Origin: Streptomyces inusitatus
Lineage (GTDB): Bacteria > Actinomycetota > Actinomycetes > Streptomycetales > Streptomycetaceae
Reading direction: 5' to 3'
Assembly (NCBI RefSeq): GCF_014651115.1
Contig: NZ_BMWG01000025.1
Location: forward strand, 50,410-114,409
DNA: 64,000 bases
Translations under genes and position numbers: made by a program
Shown: positions 28,689 through 36,692 of the stretch, piece by piece
Numbering within the stretch: the first letter of the stretch is position 1
Layout of the letters: each line of letters starts with the position of its first letter
The notes under the pieces: model-generated
The model's database searches: none
Told to the model about the DNA's origin: nothing
What the model saw: only the letters and a program-made list of their open reading frames with translations

Positions 28689-31031
28689 ATGTCCACTTTC
28701 AGTACTGATCACGCCGTCATGCCCGAGAACAACGACGAGACCGTCGCCGAGACCGCTGTGGTCGCCGAGGTCTCCGAGGTTGTCGAGACCCCCGAGGTCG
28801 TTGAGATCATCGAGGTCTCCGACGTCGTTGAGGTCGCCGAGGTGACCGAGGTCGTCGAGACCGCTGAGGTCTCCGAGACCACTGAGGCCGCCGAGACTGC
28901 CGAGTCCTTCGAGGACTCCGCCGACTCCGACGCGGATGCCGACGCCGACGCCGAGCCGACCCTCACCTTCGGTGACCTGGGTCTGCCCGAGGGCGTCGTC
29001 CGCAAGCTGGCGCAGAACGGCGTCACCTCCCCCTTCCCGATCCAGGCCGCGACCATCCCGGACGCCCTGGCCGGCAAGGACATCCTCGGCCGCGGCCGTA
29101 CCGGCTCCGGCAAGACGCTCTCCTTCGGCCTCCCGCTGCTGGCGACGCTCTCCGGCGGCCACACCGACAAGAAGAAGCCGCGCGGCGTCATCCTGACCCC
29201 GACCCGTGAGCTGGCCATGCAGGTCGCGGACGCGCTCCAGCCGTACGGCGACGTCCTCGGCCTGAAGATGAAGGTCGTCTGCGGCGGTACGTCCATGGGC
29301 AACCAGATCTACGCCCTGGAGCGCGGTGTCGACATCCTCGTCGCCACCCCGGGCCGACTGCGCGACATCATCAACCGCGGCGCCTGCTCCCTGGAGCAGG
29401 TCCAGGTCACGATCCTGGACGAGGCCGACCAGATGTCCGACCTGGGCTTCCTGCCCGAGGTCACCGAGCTGCTCGACCAGGTTCCGTCCGGCGGCCAGCG
29501 CATGCTGTTCTCCGCCACGATGGAGAACGAGATCAGCACCCTGGTCAAGCGCTACCTGTCGAACCCGGTCACCCACGAGGTCGACAGCGCCCAGGGCAAT
29601 GTCACCACCATGACCCACCACGTCCTCGTCGTGAAGCCGAAGGACAAGGCGCCGGTCACGGCCGCCATCGCCGCCCGCAAGGGCCGCACCATCATCTTCG
29701 TCCGCACCCAGCTGGGCGCGGACCGCATCGCCGAGCAGCTCCGCGAGGCGGGCGTCAAGGCCGACGCCCTCCACGGCGGCATGACCCAGGGCGCGCGTAC
29801 CCGCACGCTGGCCGACTTCAAGGACGGCTACGTCAACGCGCTCGTCGCGACCGACGTCGCCGCCCGAGGCATCCACGTCGACGGCATCGACCTGGTCCTC
29901 AACGTGGACCCGGCCGGCGACCACAAGGACTACCTCCACCGCTCCGGCCGTACCGCCCGTGCCGGCAAGTCCGGTGTGGTCGTCTCCCTGTCGCTGCCGC
30001 ACCAGCGCCGTCAGATCTTCCGTCTGATGGAGGACGCGGGCGTCGACGCCTCGCGCCACATCGTCGGCGGCGCCGGCGCCTTCGACCCCGAGGTCGCCGA
30101 GATCACCGGTGCGCGCTCGCTCACCGAGGTCCAGGCCGACTCCGCCAACAACGCCGCCAAGCAGGCCGAGCGCGAGGCCGCCGACCTGGCCCGCCAGCTG
30201 GAGCGCGTCCAGCGCCGCGCGACCGAGCTCCGCGAGGAGGCCGACCGCCTGGTCGCCCGTGCCGCCCGCGAGCGCGGTGACGACCCGGAGACCGCCGTCG
30301 CCGCCGTCACCGAGGCCGCCGAGGCCGAGCTGGAGGCCGCCGTGGCCGCCGCCGCGGTGCCCGAGCAGCAGCAGACCGACCGTCGCGACGACCGCGGCAA
30401 CTTCGACCGCCGTGGCGGTGGCCGTTCCTTCGACCGCCGCGACGAGCGCCCCTCCTCGGGCGGCTTCCGCCGTGACGACCGTCGCGACGACCGCCGTGAC
30501 GACCGTGGCGGCCGTTCCTTCGACCGTCGTGACGAGCGTCCCTCGTCCGGTGGTTTCCGCCGTGACGAGCGTCCCTCGTCCGGTGGTTTCCGTCGCGACG
30601 ACCGTCCGTCCTCGGGTGGTTTCCGTCGCGACGACCGCCCCTCCTCGGGCGGTGGCCGTTCCTTCGACCGTCGTGACGAGCGTCCCTCGTCCGGTGGTTT
30701 CCGTCGCGACGACCGCCCGTCCTCCGGCGGCTTCCGCCGTGACGACCGCCCCTCGGGTGGTTTCCGCAGCGACGACCGCCGTGACGAGCGCCCCTCCTCG
30801 GGCGGCTTCCGTCGCGACGACCGCCCCTCCGGCGGCCACCGCGGCAGCGACCGTCCGTTCAACCGCGACCGTCGCGACGACCGTCCGTCCTCCGGCGGCG
30901 GCTTCCGCGCCGGCTCCACCGACCGCCCCTACGCCCGCCGCGACGACCACCGCGGCGGCACCGGCACCGGCACGAACACCGGCTCCTTCGGCCGTCGTGA
31001 CGACAAGCCCCGCTGGAAGCGCAACGGCTGA
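28689..31031 (+). CDS. DEAD-box ATP-dependent RNA helicase
   Basis: 780-residue RNA helicase. Residues 12-90 are an acidic Glu/Val/Thr-rich head made of EV-E-repeats; the two RecA domains follow with the Q motif (FPIQAATIP), Walker A GRTGSGKT (136-143), DEAD (244-247), SAT in LFSATM, and HRSGRTARAGKSG. After about residue 560 comes a tail with an Ala/Glu coiled region and then some 15 copies of an Arg/Asp/Gly-rich unit around RDDRPSSGGFRR. Such tails bind RNA and favour phase separation. A terminator lies just downstream. The ATG at 28719 is an alternative start. Confidence 0.94.
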   Translation: MSTFSTDHAVMPENNDETVAETAVVAEVSEVVETPEVVEIIEVSDVVEVAEVTEVVETAEVSETTEAAETAESFEDSADSDADADADAEPTLTFGDLGLPEGVVRKLAQNGVTSPFPIQAATIPDALAGKDILGRGRTGSGKTLSFGLPLLATLSGGHTDKKKPRGVILTPTRELAMQVADALQPYGDVLGLKMKVVCGGTSMGNQIYALERGVDILVATPGRLRDIINRGACSLEQVQVTILDEADQMSDLGFLPEVTELLDQVPSGGQRMLFSATMENEISTLVKRYLSNPVTHEVDSAQGNVTTMTHHVLVVKPKDKAPVTAAIAARKGRTIIFVRTQLGADRIAEQLREAGVKADALHGGMTQGARTRTLADFKDGYVNALVATDVAARGIHVDGIDLVLNVDPAGDHKDYLHRSGRTARAGKSGVVVSLSLPHQRRQIFRLMEDAGVDASRHIVGGAGAFDPEVAEITGARSLTEVQADSANNAAKQAEREAADLARQLERVQRRATELREEADRLVARAARERGDDPETAVAAVTEAAEAELEAAVAAAAVPEQQQTDRRDDRGNFDRRGGGRSFDRRDERPSSGGFRRDDRRDDRRDDRGGRSFDRRDERPSSGGFRRDERPSSGGFRRDDRPSSGGFRRDDRPSSGGGRSFDRRDERPSSGGFRRDDRPSSGGFRRDDRPSGGFRSDDRRDERPSSGGFRRDDRPSGGHRGSDRPFNRDRRDDRPSSGGGFRAGSTDRPYARRDDHRGGTGTGTNTGSFGRRDDKPRWKRNG
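30400..30930 (+). repeat. Coding tandem repeats of the helicase tail
   Basis: Degenerate repeats of about 27-36 bp encode the RDDRPSSGGF-type units, so this stretch of helicase DNA is a candidate for length variation between strains. Confidence 0.8.
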
Positions 31032-31040
31032 TTGACCCCG

Positions 31041-31074
31041 CGGGGCCCGTACCTCCCCCGAGGCACGGGCCCCG
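31041..31074 (+). terminator. Terminator after the DEAD-box helicase
   Basis: Inverted repeat CGGGGCCCGT / ACGGGCCCCG followed by CCCCCTTTT. Confidence 0.78.
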
Positions 31075-31196
31075 CCCCCTTTTCCCCACCCCCGGCCGCC
31101 CCCTGACGGCCCCTCCGCCCCACTTCGGCACTCCGTGATCGGATACCCGATCGGCGCACGCGCCAGGGCCAGCTATGCTCGGGGATGAGTTGCCGA

Positions 31197-31269
31197 GGGC
31201 CGTTAGCTCAATTGGCAGAGCAGCGGACTTTTAATCCGTTGGTTGTGGGTTCGAGTCCCACACGGCCTA
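31197..31269 (+). tRNA. tRNA-Lys (TTT)
   Basis: 73-nt cloverleaf with acceptor GGGCCGT/ACGGCCT, anticodon loop CTTTTAA (TTT) and T-loop GTTCGAG. Its 3' half from the anticodon loop onward, plus 7 bp, is repeated exactly at 36911-36959, marking it as the integration site of the following island. Confidence 0.97.
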
Positions 31270-31276
31270 CCGGCCG
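31228..31276 (+). repeat. Left att-like direct repeat (49 bp)
   Basis: Begins CTTTTAATCCGTTGG in the tRNA-Lys anticodon loop and ends CCGGCCG just past the gene. Exact match to 36911-36959. Confidence 0.92.
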
Positions 31277-31307
31277 CAGGGGCGGGCGCAAGCCCGTGAC
31301 CTGCGAA

Positions 31308-31345
31308 GAAGCGCCCCACCCGAGTCCAACCGGGTGGGGCGCTTC
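31308..31345 (+). terminator. Terminator of tRNA-Lys
   Basis: 15-bp inverted repeat GAAGCGCCCCACCCG and its complement with an 8-base loop, repeated identically at 36991-37028. Confidence 0.85.
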
Positions 31346-31369
31346 CGTGTTTCCCGGACGCGGCCCCCG

Positions 31370-31684
31370 TCACCGCCCCGTCGAACGGGCCCCGTGCTCG
31401 TCAGCCAGTGCGGTGATGCGGGCTGCCATGGCGGTGTCGAGGGCGGTGATCGCGCCCCCCGCGTCGTGGGTGTTGAGGGCGAAGCCGATCGTCCCGTAGA
31501 GGACGGTGACCTCGGCGTGGTGGTTGGCTTCGTCCTCGGCGGCGGCGACGGCGGTGTAGAGGGCGGGGACGGCGGAGCGGTCGGCTTTGAAGGTCGCGGT
31601 GAGCTTTCCGTCCCGGACGCTCCAGCCGGGGAGGTCGGTGAGAGCCTGGGCGAGTTCGGTGTCGGTCAGCGGGATGGCGCCCAT
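31370..31684 (-). CDS. 4a-hydroxytetrahydrobiopterin dehydratase, island copy
   Basis: 104-residue pterin-4a-carbinolamine dehydratase. The active-site region EANHHAEVTVLYG and NTHDAGGAIT are conserved. The enzyme recycles the hydroxylated pterin cofactor of aromatic amino acid hydroxylases. GAAGGAG precedes the ATG. It closely resembles the gene at 37052 (same length, clearly diverged sequence), both lying directly behind a tRNA-Lys 3' end and an identical terminator. Confidence 0.92.
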   Translation of the reverse strand: MGAIPLTDTELAQALTDLPGWSVRDGKLTATFKADRSAVPALYTAVAAAEDEANHHAEVTVLYGTIGFALNTHDAGGAITALDTAMAARITALADEHGARSTGR

Positions 31685-31709
31685 GGGGTTGCTCCTTCGT
31701 TTAACGGTT

Positions 31710-32963
31710 TTAAGCGGCGAGGGGGCCGAGGGCCTTGACGAGGCGGTCGCCGATGGGATCGTCGCGCCAGCGGCTCATGCTCTCGCGGAGGGTTTCCAGT
31801 TCCTTGCGGTGGCGGGCGGAGCGGGTCTGGGCGGCGATCTCAGCGGATTCGGCGGCCAGGGTGACGGCGTGTTCGGGTTCGCCAGTGGCGGCGTACGCGG
31901 CGGCCTGGCGGGCGAGGTAGACGCCGGTGTCGCGGCGGGCGGCCGGGGGCATGTTCGCGTTGATCCGGTCCCAGATGCGCCGGGCCTCGGCCTGGAGCCC
32001 CATCCGGCCGTAGCAGGTGGCCCGCTGCACCTCGAAGAAGTATGAGTTGCGGTGCGCCGCGCCCCAGGGGACGGAGGGGTCCACCGTCACGACCGTCCGG
32101 GACGCCTCGTCCAGGGTCCGGTCGACCGCGGCCCGCTCTCCGAGCAGGGAGTGGCCATGGGCCTGCTGGTTCAGGATGTTCACGCGGATGCGGTCAGAGA
32201 GCCGGTGCCCTTCGCCCAGCCCTCCCCGGCACAGGTCGACGGCGGCACGGCCATCGGCGAGATCGATCCGGAGACGGGCCATGTTGGAGACGGCGTACGC
32301 GGTCAGATCGGCGTTCCCGGTCATCTGGGCGTCCGACTGGGCGATGCCGTGCCAGTACGCGGTGGAGTCCCAGAGCCCGGCGTCCTGGTGGAGCCAGGCG
32401 GCGAGGACGGCGTAGGTGACCCCGACCTGAAGCAGTTCCTCGCGTACGGGGCCGTTGGCGGCCCGGGAGAGATGGCTGATCAGCCGGTACTGCTCGGCGA
32501 CGGTCCCGATGAGATCGCGGGGGCCGAGCATCATGTCGGCGGCGTAGTGGCCGTCGAGCTGTTGGTAGAAGTAGCCGACCAGGGCCGGGTCGATGTCCCG
32601 GGGCCTGAGGTCGGCAGGGCTCACGATGCTGAGCGCGGCCACCGAACCGGCGGCCAGGAAGCTGCGGCGTTCCATGGAAGATCCCTCCTCCGCAGGGCGC
32701 AGACGGGCGGGGTGGCCGGGCGGGGGAGTGAAGCCGAGATGTTCGGGGCTCAGGCCAAAGGCCGCACGCAAGGCGGCGGCCGTGTCGGGCCGGGGCCAGC
32801 CGGGCCGGTCGGACTCCCAGCGCCGGTAGGTGCGCACGCTGACGGTGAAGTACGCATCTCCGAGCGCGAGCCGGCCCGCCGTGCTGATCTCCTCGGCTGC
32901 CTTCTCCTGGGACAGCCACCCACGGTCGAGCCGTGCCGCCCGCAGCCTGTCGTTGGTCCTCAC
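31710..32963 (-). CDS. XRE-family regulator with TPR-like C-terminus
   Basis: 417-residue regulator. An N-terminal helix-turn-helix (residues 1-80, including SVRTYRRWESDRPGWPRPDTAAALR) is followed by a twin-arginine-like MERRSFLAAGSVAAL segment and a long helical region with TPR character (ARRIWDRINANMPPAARRD, TGEPEHAVTLAAESAEIA). The GTG start follows AAGGGGA. It is divergent from the graspetide operon, 200 bp apart, and is the obvious candidate regulator. A degenerate fragment of a similar gene lies at about 37400-37560. Confidence 0.85.
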   Translation of the reverse strand: MRTNDRLRAARLDRGWLSQEKAAEEISTAGRLALGDAYFTVSVRTYRRWESDRPGWPRPDTAAALRAAFGLSPEHLGFTPPPGHPARLRPAEEGSSMERRSFLAAGSVAALSIVSPADLRPRDIDPALVGYFYQQLDGHYAADMMLGPRDLIGTVAEQYRLISHLSRAANGPVREELLQVGVTYAVLAAWLHQDAGLWDSTAYWHGIAQSDAQMTGNADLTAYAVSNMARLRIDLADGRAAVDLCRGGLGEGHRLSDRIRVNILNQQAHGHSLLGERAAVDRTLDEASRTVVTVDPSVPWGAAHRNSYFFEVQRATCYGRMGLQAEARRIWDRINANMPPAARRDTGVYLARQAAAYAATGEPEHAVTLAAESAEIAAQTRSARHRKELETLRESMSRWRDDPIGDRLVKALGPLAA

Positions 32964-33164
32964 CGTGTCCCCTTGCGTTCGACCTCTCCAACGTAGCGCC
33001 CAACTGATCGACTCATACCCGGCGTTACGGGTGTTCGGCGCGTCTGTTCGAAGTGGCCGGTCAATGGCCGCCCTGTGGCCGCCGGGCTTCCTGGCCGCCC
33101 GGTGGGGTCCGGCGGTTCCCTGGGATGGTCAGCCACTCGCCACCCCAGGGAAGAGGTGAAACCG

Positions 33165-33344
33165 GTGTCCCGACCCCCCTGCACGGACGCCGCACACGAG
33201 ACCCCCCGGGCATCTGGGCCCCGTAACGACGACCAGGTACGGCCCTCCGAGGCCGTGCGGGCGTTTCGCAGCCGCCACGGTGACCCCACCCGCTCGACAG
33301 CCGAGGGGCGGACGGTGTTCCTCTCCCTGGGCGGCGCGCGATGA
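33165..33344 (+). CDS. Small protein at the head of the graspetide operon
   Basis: 59-residue Arg/Pro-rich protein with a fitting ribosome-binding site (AGAGGTGA, six bases from GTG). Most codons end in G or C, supporting real coding. Its stop overlaps the start of the next small gene (ATGA). No family recognised; it could be a leader or accessory protein of the RiPP cluster. A longer frame from 33075 exists but lacks such a site. Confidence 0.5.
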   Translation: MSRPPCTDAAHETPRASGPRNDDQVRPSEAVRAFRSRHGDPTRSTAEGRTVFLSLGGAR

Positions 33345-33532
33345 GCGGCAGGCACGCCGCCGACCGCCCCTCGCGTCCCGGTCTGGCCACCCTGCTGCTC
33401 GGCGTCATCGGTGTCGTACCGCCCTTCCTCGTCCTCACCCCACAGGTGGTTGACGCGGCTTCTCCCATGAAGCCCACGCCGGTCTTCGCCGCCGACATCG
33501 GGCCGGACTCGGAGCTGTCCGCCACTTCCTGA
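33341..33532 (+). CDS. Small exported or membrane protein of the graspetide operon
   Basis: 63-residue protein with a hydrophobic segment LATLLLGVIGVVPPFLVL (about 15-32) followed by a possible signal cleavage site near VVDAAS and a short acidic tail. Translationally coupled to the preceding small gene. Codon use is streptomycete-like. Function unknown; possible immunity, export or envelope role is speculation. Confidence 0.55.
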   Translation: MSGRHAADRPSRPGLATLLLGVIGVVPPFLVLTPQVVDAASPMKPTPVFAADIGPDSELSATS

Positions 33533-33647
33533 GACTGCCCCGGGCAGGGGACAAACCCACCTGCTGGACCTCTGTCCTGGCGCACACCCCCTGGCCCACG
33601 GCCCGGGGAACCGCCTGAGCACTTCTACGACGAAAGGGAAGCCCTTC

Positions 33648-33938
33648 ATGTCGCTCCTGCTGGAACGCGTCCCGTCCCTCTCCCACGAGATCGCCACTGA
33701 GCCGGCCGGACCTGCCGAGACGCGGCCGTTCGGTCTGGACAGCCTGACCAACCCGGTTCCGGTCACCGGCCGCCGTCCGGTGCTCACAGTGGACCCGGTC
33801 ACCCAGCTCTCCCTGGTCGACGGCCTCTCGGCCGGCGCCCACCCGACCATGAGCAAGACGTCGTGCAACACCGAGTCGGATGGCAAGGACGCCATCGCAG
33901 TCGACACGGACCAGAACGACGACGAGTACGACGACTGA
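33648..33938 (+). CDS. Graspetide (ATP-grasp-modified RiPP) precursor peptide
   Basis: 96-residue precursor. The leader (1-60) contains RPFGLDSL (26-33) and TVDPVTQLSLVDG (47-59), motifs I associate with ATP-grasp-targeted precursors of actinomycetes. The core (about 61-96) has hydroxyl donors T67, S69, T71, S72, T75, S77 and T87 and acidic acceptors D78, D81, D86, D88, D91, D92, E93, D95 and D96, as required for side-chain ester macrocycles. D78-G79 is the type of Asp-Gly step used for aspartimide formation. A good ribosome-binding site (GAAAGGGA) precedes the ATG, and the stop overlaps the ATP-grasp start by one base. Confidence 0.85.
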   Translation: MSLLLERVPSLSHEIATEPAGPAETRPFGLDSLTNPVPVTGRRPVLTVDPVTQLSLVDGLSAGAHPTMSKTSCNTESDGKDAIAVDTDQNDDEYDD

Positions 33939-34942
33939 TGACGTTCCGCGCCAGTCAGGGCACGCGCGGCGGCCTCCCGCCGCGCGTGCTCGTCGTCACC
34001 CACGCCCTGGACCCCACCGCGGACTTCGTCCTGCGGGAGCTGAACGAGCGGCGGGTCCCGTTCTGGCGGACCGACCTCGCCGACTTCCCCACCCGCACCA
34101 CTCTCCGTACGGAGCTGGGGGCGGACGGCCGCTGGACCGGCTCCCTCCACGACTCCGTCCGGGGCATCGACTTATCGGAGCTGCGGGCGGTGTGGTGGCG
34201 CAAGCCCACCGTCCACGAGCTGCCGGGTTCGATGAGCGGCCCGGAGCGTCGGTTCGCTGTCGGGCAGGCCAAGCGGGCGATCACCGTTCTCGGTGCTCTG
34301 CCAGGGGTGCTGTGGGTGAACCGGCCGCAGGTGAACGTCGACTGCACCAAGCCGGTGCACCTGGCCGCCGCCGTGGCCAGCGGGCTCCAGGTGCCCGAGA
34401 CGCTGATCACCAACGACCCGGCCGCCGTCCCGCCCTTCGCCCGACGCTGCGACGGGCGGATCGTGACCAAGGTGCTCGGCGGCATCGTCCACACCGAGGG
34501 CGGCACCCGGGGCCAGCTCTACACCCGCCGCGTCCCAGAGGAGCAGTGGCGCGAGCCCCGGATCGCGCTGACCGCGCACCTCTTTCAACGGGAGATCACC
34601 GATCGGGCGTACGAGGTCCGCGTCGCGGTCGTCGCCGGGCGGCTGTTCGCCGCCGCGATCCATGCTCCGGCCGGGCACACCGGCCCGGACTGGCGCCATG
34701 ACTCCGACGCCTTCACCCACACCGTCATCGACCTGCCCGCCTCGATCGCGGACGCGGTACGCGAGATGATGCGCCGCCTCGGCCTGGTCTTCGCCGCCCT
34801 CGACTTCATCGTGGACGGCCAAGGCGCGCATTACCTGGTCGACGTCAACGCGGGAGGCCAGTGGGCCTGGATCGAACCCACCCGCGAACCGATCACCCAC
34901 GCCATCGCCGATCTCCTCCAGAAAGGCTCCACCCGCCGATGA
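33938..34942 (+). CDS. ATP-grasp ribosomal peptide maturase (graspetide ligase)
   Basis: 334-residue ATP-grasp ligase of the MvdD/TgmB group, which activates Asp/Glu carboxylates of the precursor by phosphorylation and joins them to Ser/Thr side chains. Family features are RVLVVTHALDPTADFVLRELN at the N-terminus, VWWRKP (85-90), the ATP-site lysine in GRIVTKVLGG, and the metal site ALDFIVDGQG with YLVDVNAGGQWAWIE. Leu79 is encoded by the rare codon TTA (34172-34174), implying dependence on the bldA tRNA. It overlaps the precursor by 1 bp and the methyltransferase by 4 bp. Confidence 0.93.
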   Translation: MTFRASQGTRGGLPPRVLVVTHALDPTADFVLRELNERRVPFWRTDLADFPTRTTLRTELGADGRWTGSLHDSVRGIDLSELRAVWWRKPTVHELPGSMSGPERRFAVGQAKRAITVLGALPGVLWVNRPQVNVDCTKPVHLAAAVASGLQVPETLITNDPAAVPPFARRCDGRIVTKVLGGIVHTEGGTRGQLYTRRVPEEQWREPRIALTAHLFQREITDRAYEVRVAVVAGRLFAAAIHAPAGHTGPDWRHDSDAFTHTVIDLPASIADAVREMMRRLGLVFAALDFIVDGQGAHYLVDVNAGGQWAWIEPTREPITHAIADLLQKGSTRR

Positions 34943-36030
34943 CCAGCGCTTTCACGGATCAGGCCGCCGCCGAGGCCCGCCGTACCCTCGCCCAGACCCT
35001 CACAGACGCGGGCGACCTCACCGACCCGCAATGGCGCCGGGCCTTTGAAGACGTCCCCCGCCACGTCTTCGTCCCGTACTTCTACGCACCCTCTGGGGAC
35101 CGTGTCTCCGGCGACGAACGATGGTTCACCGCCGTCCACGAGGACCGCAGCCTCGTCACCCATCGCACGGACAGGGCCGCGACCTCGTCCAGCTCGCAGC
35201 CGTCCCTCATGGCCGCCATGCTCGAAGCCCTCGTCGTGACGGACGGGATGAACGTCCTGGAGATCGGCGCCGGCACCGGCTACAACGCCGCCCTGCTCGC
35301 CCACCGCCTCGGCGACGACCACGTCACCACCGTCGACATCGCCGAGGACATCACCGGCCCCGCCCGCGAACGCCTGACCACCGCCGGATACCGACTGACC
35401 GTAATCACGGGCGACGGATCCCTCGGCGCCCCCGACCGAGCCCCCTACGACCGGATCATCGTCACCTGCGGCCTGTCCACCGTCCCCCCGGCCCTGCTTC
35501 AGCAGCTCACCGCCGACGGCTTCCTCCTCGCCCCCCTCGGCAACGCCCTCGCCCGCATCCACCCCACGGGCCCCGGCACTGCCACCGGCCGCTTTCTCCC
35601 CCACGGCGCCTTCTTCATGCCCCTCCGCCACACCCCGACCGACGGCGTCCCGACCCGCCGCCCGCCCCTGCCCACCGGCCCCGGCCGCCCCTCCACGCTC
35701 CCCGCCGAGGCCATCGCCGACAACCACTTCCGCTTCCTCGTCGGCATCGCCCTCCCAGGCCTCACCTGGCAGTACGACCTGGGCGAGAACGGTGAGATCA
35801 CGGGAGCCCGCATCTGGCACCCCGACGGCTCGATTGCCCAGCTTCATGCCGACACCACGGCCACTGAGACTGGTTCCCGACCCCTCTGGACCGCTCTCGA
35901 AGACGTCCACCGGACCTACCTGATTGCCGACTGCCCGGGGCCTGATCGTTATGGCATCACCATCAGCCCCGGCGAACAGTGCGTCTGGCTCGATAACCCC
36001 GACGGGCCAACCTGGGCCTTGGCCATGTGA
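34939..36030 (+). CDS. PIMT-like methyltransferase of graspetide cluster
   Basis: 363-residue homologue of protein-L-isoaspartate O-methyltransferase with an extra C-terminal domain. The SAM motif is VLEIGAGTGYNAALLA (107-122), preceded by SSQPSLMAAMLEAL, the PIMT substrate loop. Residues beyond about 215 form an additional domain, as in the methyltransferases of fuscimiditide-type clusters. There the enzyme methylates a specific Asp in the cyclised peptide, which collapses to an aspartimide. That is known for relatives; the reaction here is inferred. Translationally coupled to the ATP-grasp gene. Confidence 0.9.
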   Translation: MTSAFTDQAAAEARRTLAQTLTDAGDLTDPQWRRAFEDVPRHVFVPYFYAPSGDRVSGDERWFTAVHEDRSLVTHRTDRAATSSSSQPSLMAAMLEALVVTDGMNVLEIGAGTGYNAALLAHRLGDDHVTTVDIAEDITGPARERLTTAGYRLTVITGDGSLGAPDRAPYDRIIVTCGLSTVPPALLQQLTADGFLLAPLGNALARIHPTGPGTATGRFLPHGAFFMPLRHTPTDGVPTRRPPLPTGPGRPSTLPAEAIADNHFRFLVGIALPGLTWQYDLGENGEITGARIWHPDGSIAQLHADTTATETGSRPLWTALEDVHRTYLIADCPGPDRYGITISPGEQCVWLDNPDGPTWALAM

Positions 36031-36080
36031 CGATCACGTAGGTCGTGGTGTTGAGGAGGGCGCCGCTGTGACGGTTGGTG

Positions 36081-36692
36081 CTACTTCGCGGGAACGGTCC
36101 ACTCCAGCGGTATCTCAACGGAGTCCGGTGCGTACACGATCGTCGCGGGCCGGTCTTTCGCAGGCACTGCGAATACGACCTTCCCCTTCACGCACTTGCC
36201 TGCGGTGAGCTTCGTTTCCACCGGATACTCCGGCTTGGGGAAGTCGTCGTAAGTGGTACTCGAAGGCTCGATTCGGCTGCCGTCTTCGTAGGACAGCGTC
36301 CAGTTCATAGTGGTGGCGTAGAAGGACCCCTTCACGCTGCACGACTTGAGTTCGACGGCAGCCCACTCGTAGCCAGTGGTGCCTGCGTCTTCGTCTGCGC
36401 TCACGATCGATTTGACGCCCTGGGTATATCCGAGGACGGCTTCGGAGCCTTCGACCGCCTCGTCAGCGATGGTCCCTTCGTACTCCCATGCCTGCCCGAT
36501 GTCGCGGGTCGGTTCTGCGACGGGCTCCTCGGTAGCTTCCTCAGTGGGCTCTGGCACAGGAGCTGAGGTTGCGGCTTCTGCTGGCGTGCTGGCAGCGGCG
36601 GCAGGTTTGTCTGGATTGGGAGCAGAGCCGCATCCGGTGACAAGGGCGAGGAGAAGCACAGCGGGGACCGTGGCCTTGGTGTTTCTGGTCAT
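36081..36692 (-). CDS. Putative lipoprotein
   Basis: 203-residue lipoprotein with lipobox LVTGC (C21), an Ala/Pro/Glu-rich linker to about residue 65 and a beta-rich C-terminal domain with two conserved cysteines (KSCSVKG and GKCVKGK) that could form a disulfide. The C-terminal fold resembles DUF4352-like immunoglobulin-type lipoproteins. It is convergent with the methyltransferase and lies at the right end of the island. Its third-position GC is lower than in neighbouring genes, in keeping with foreign origin. Confidence 0.8.
   Translation of the reverse strand: MTRNTKATVPAVLLLALVTGCGSAPNPDKPAAAASTPAEAATSAPVPEPTEEATEEPVAEPTRDIGQAWEYEGTIADEAVEGSEAVLGYTQGVKSIVSADEDAGTTGYEWAAVELKSCSVKGSFYATTMNWTLSYEDGSRIEPSSTTYDDFPKPEYPVETKLTAGKCVKGKVVFAVPAKDRPATIVYAPDSVEIPLEWTVPAK

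Noticed and set aside
30400..30930. CRISPR-like repeat array
   Set aside because: The repeats are in frame inside the helicase gene and encode the RDDRPSSGGF tail; there are no unique spacers.
28599..30950. 783-codon open frame antisense to the DEAD-box helicase
   Set aside because: It mirrors the codon pattern of the real gene in a GC-rich genome, is low-complexity Val/Gly/Thr, and has no motif or ribosome-binding site.
33075..33164. Longer N-terminus for the 59-aa graspetide-operon protein
   Set aside because: The extension lacks a ribosome-binding site, whereas AGAGGTGA precedes the GTG at 33165.
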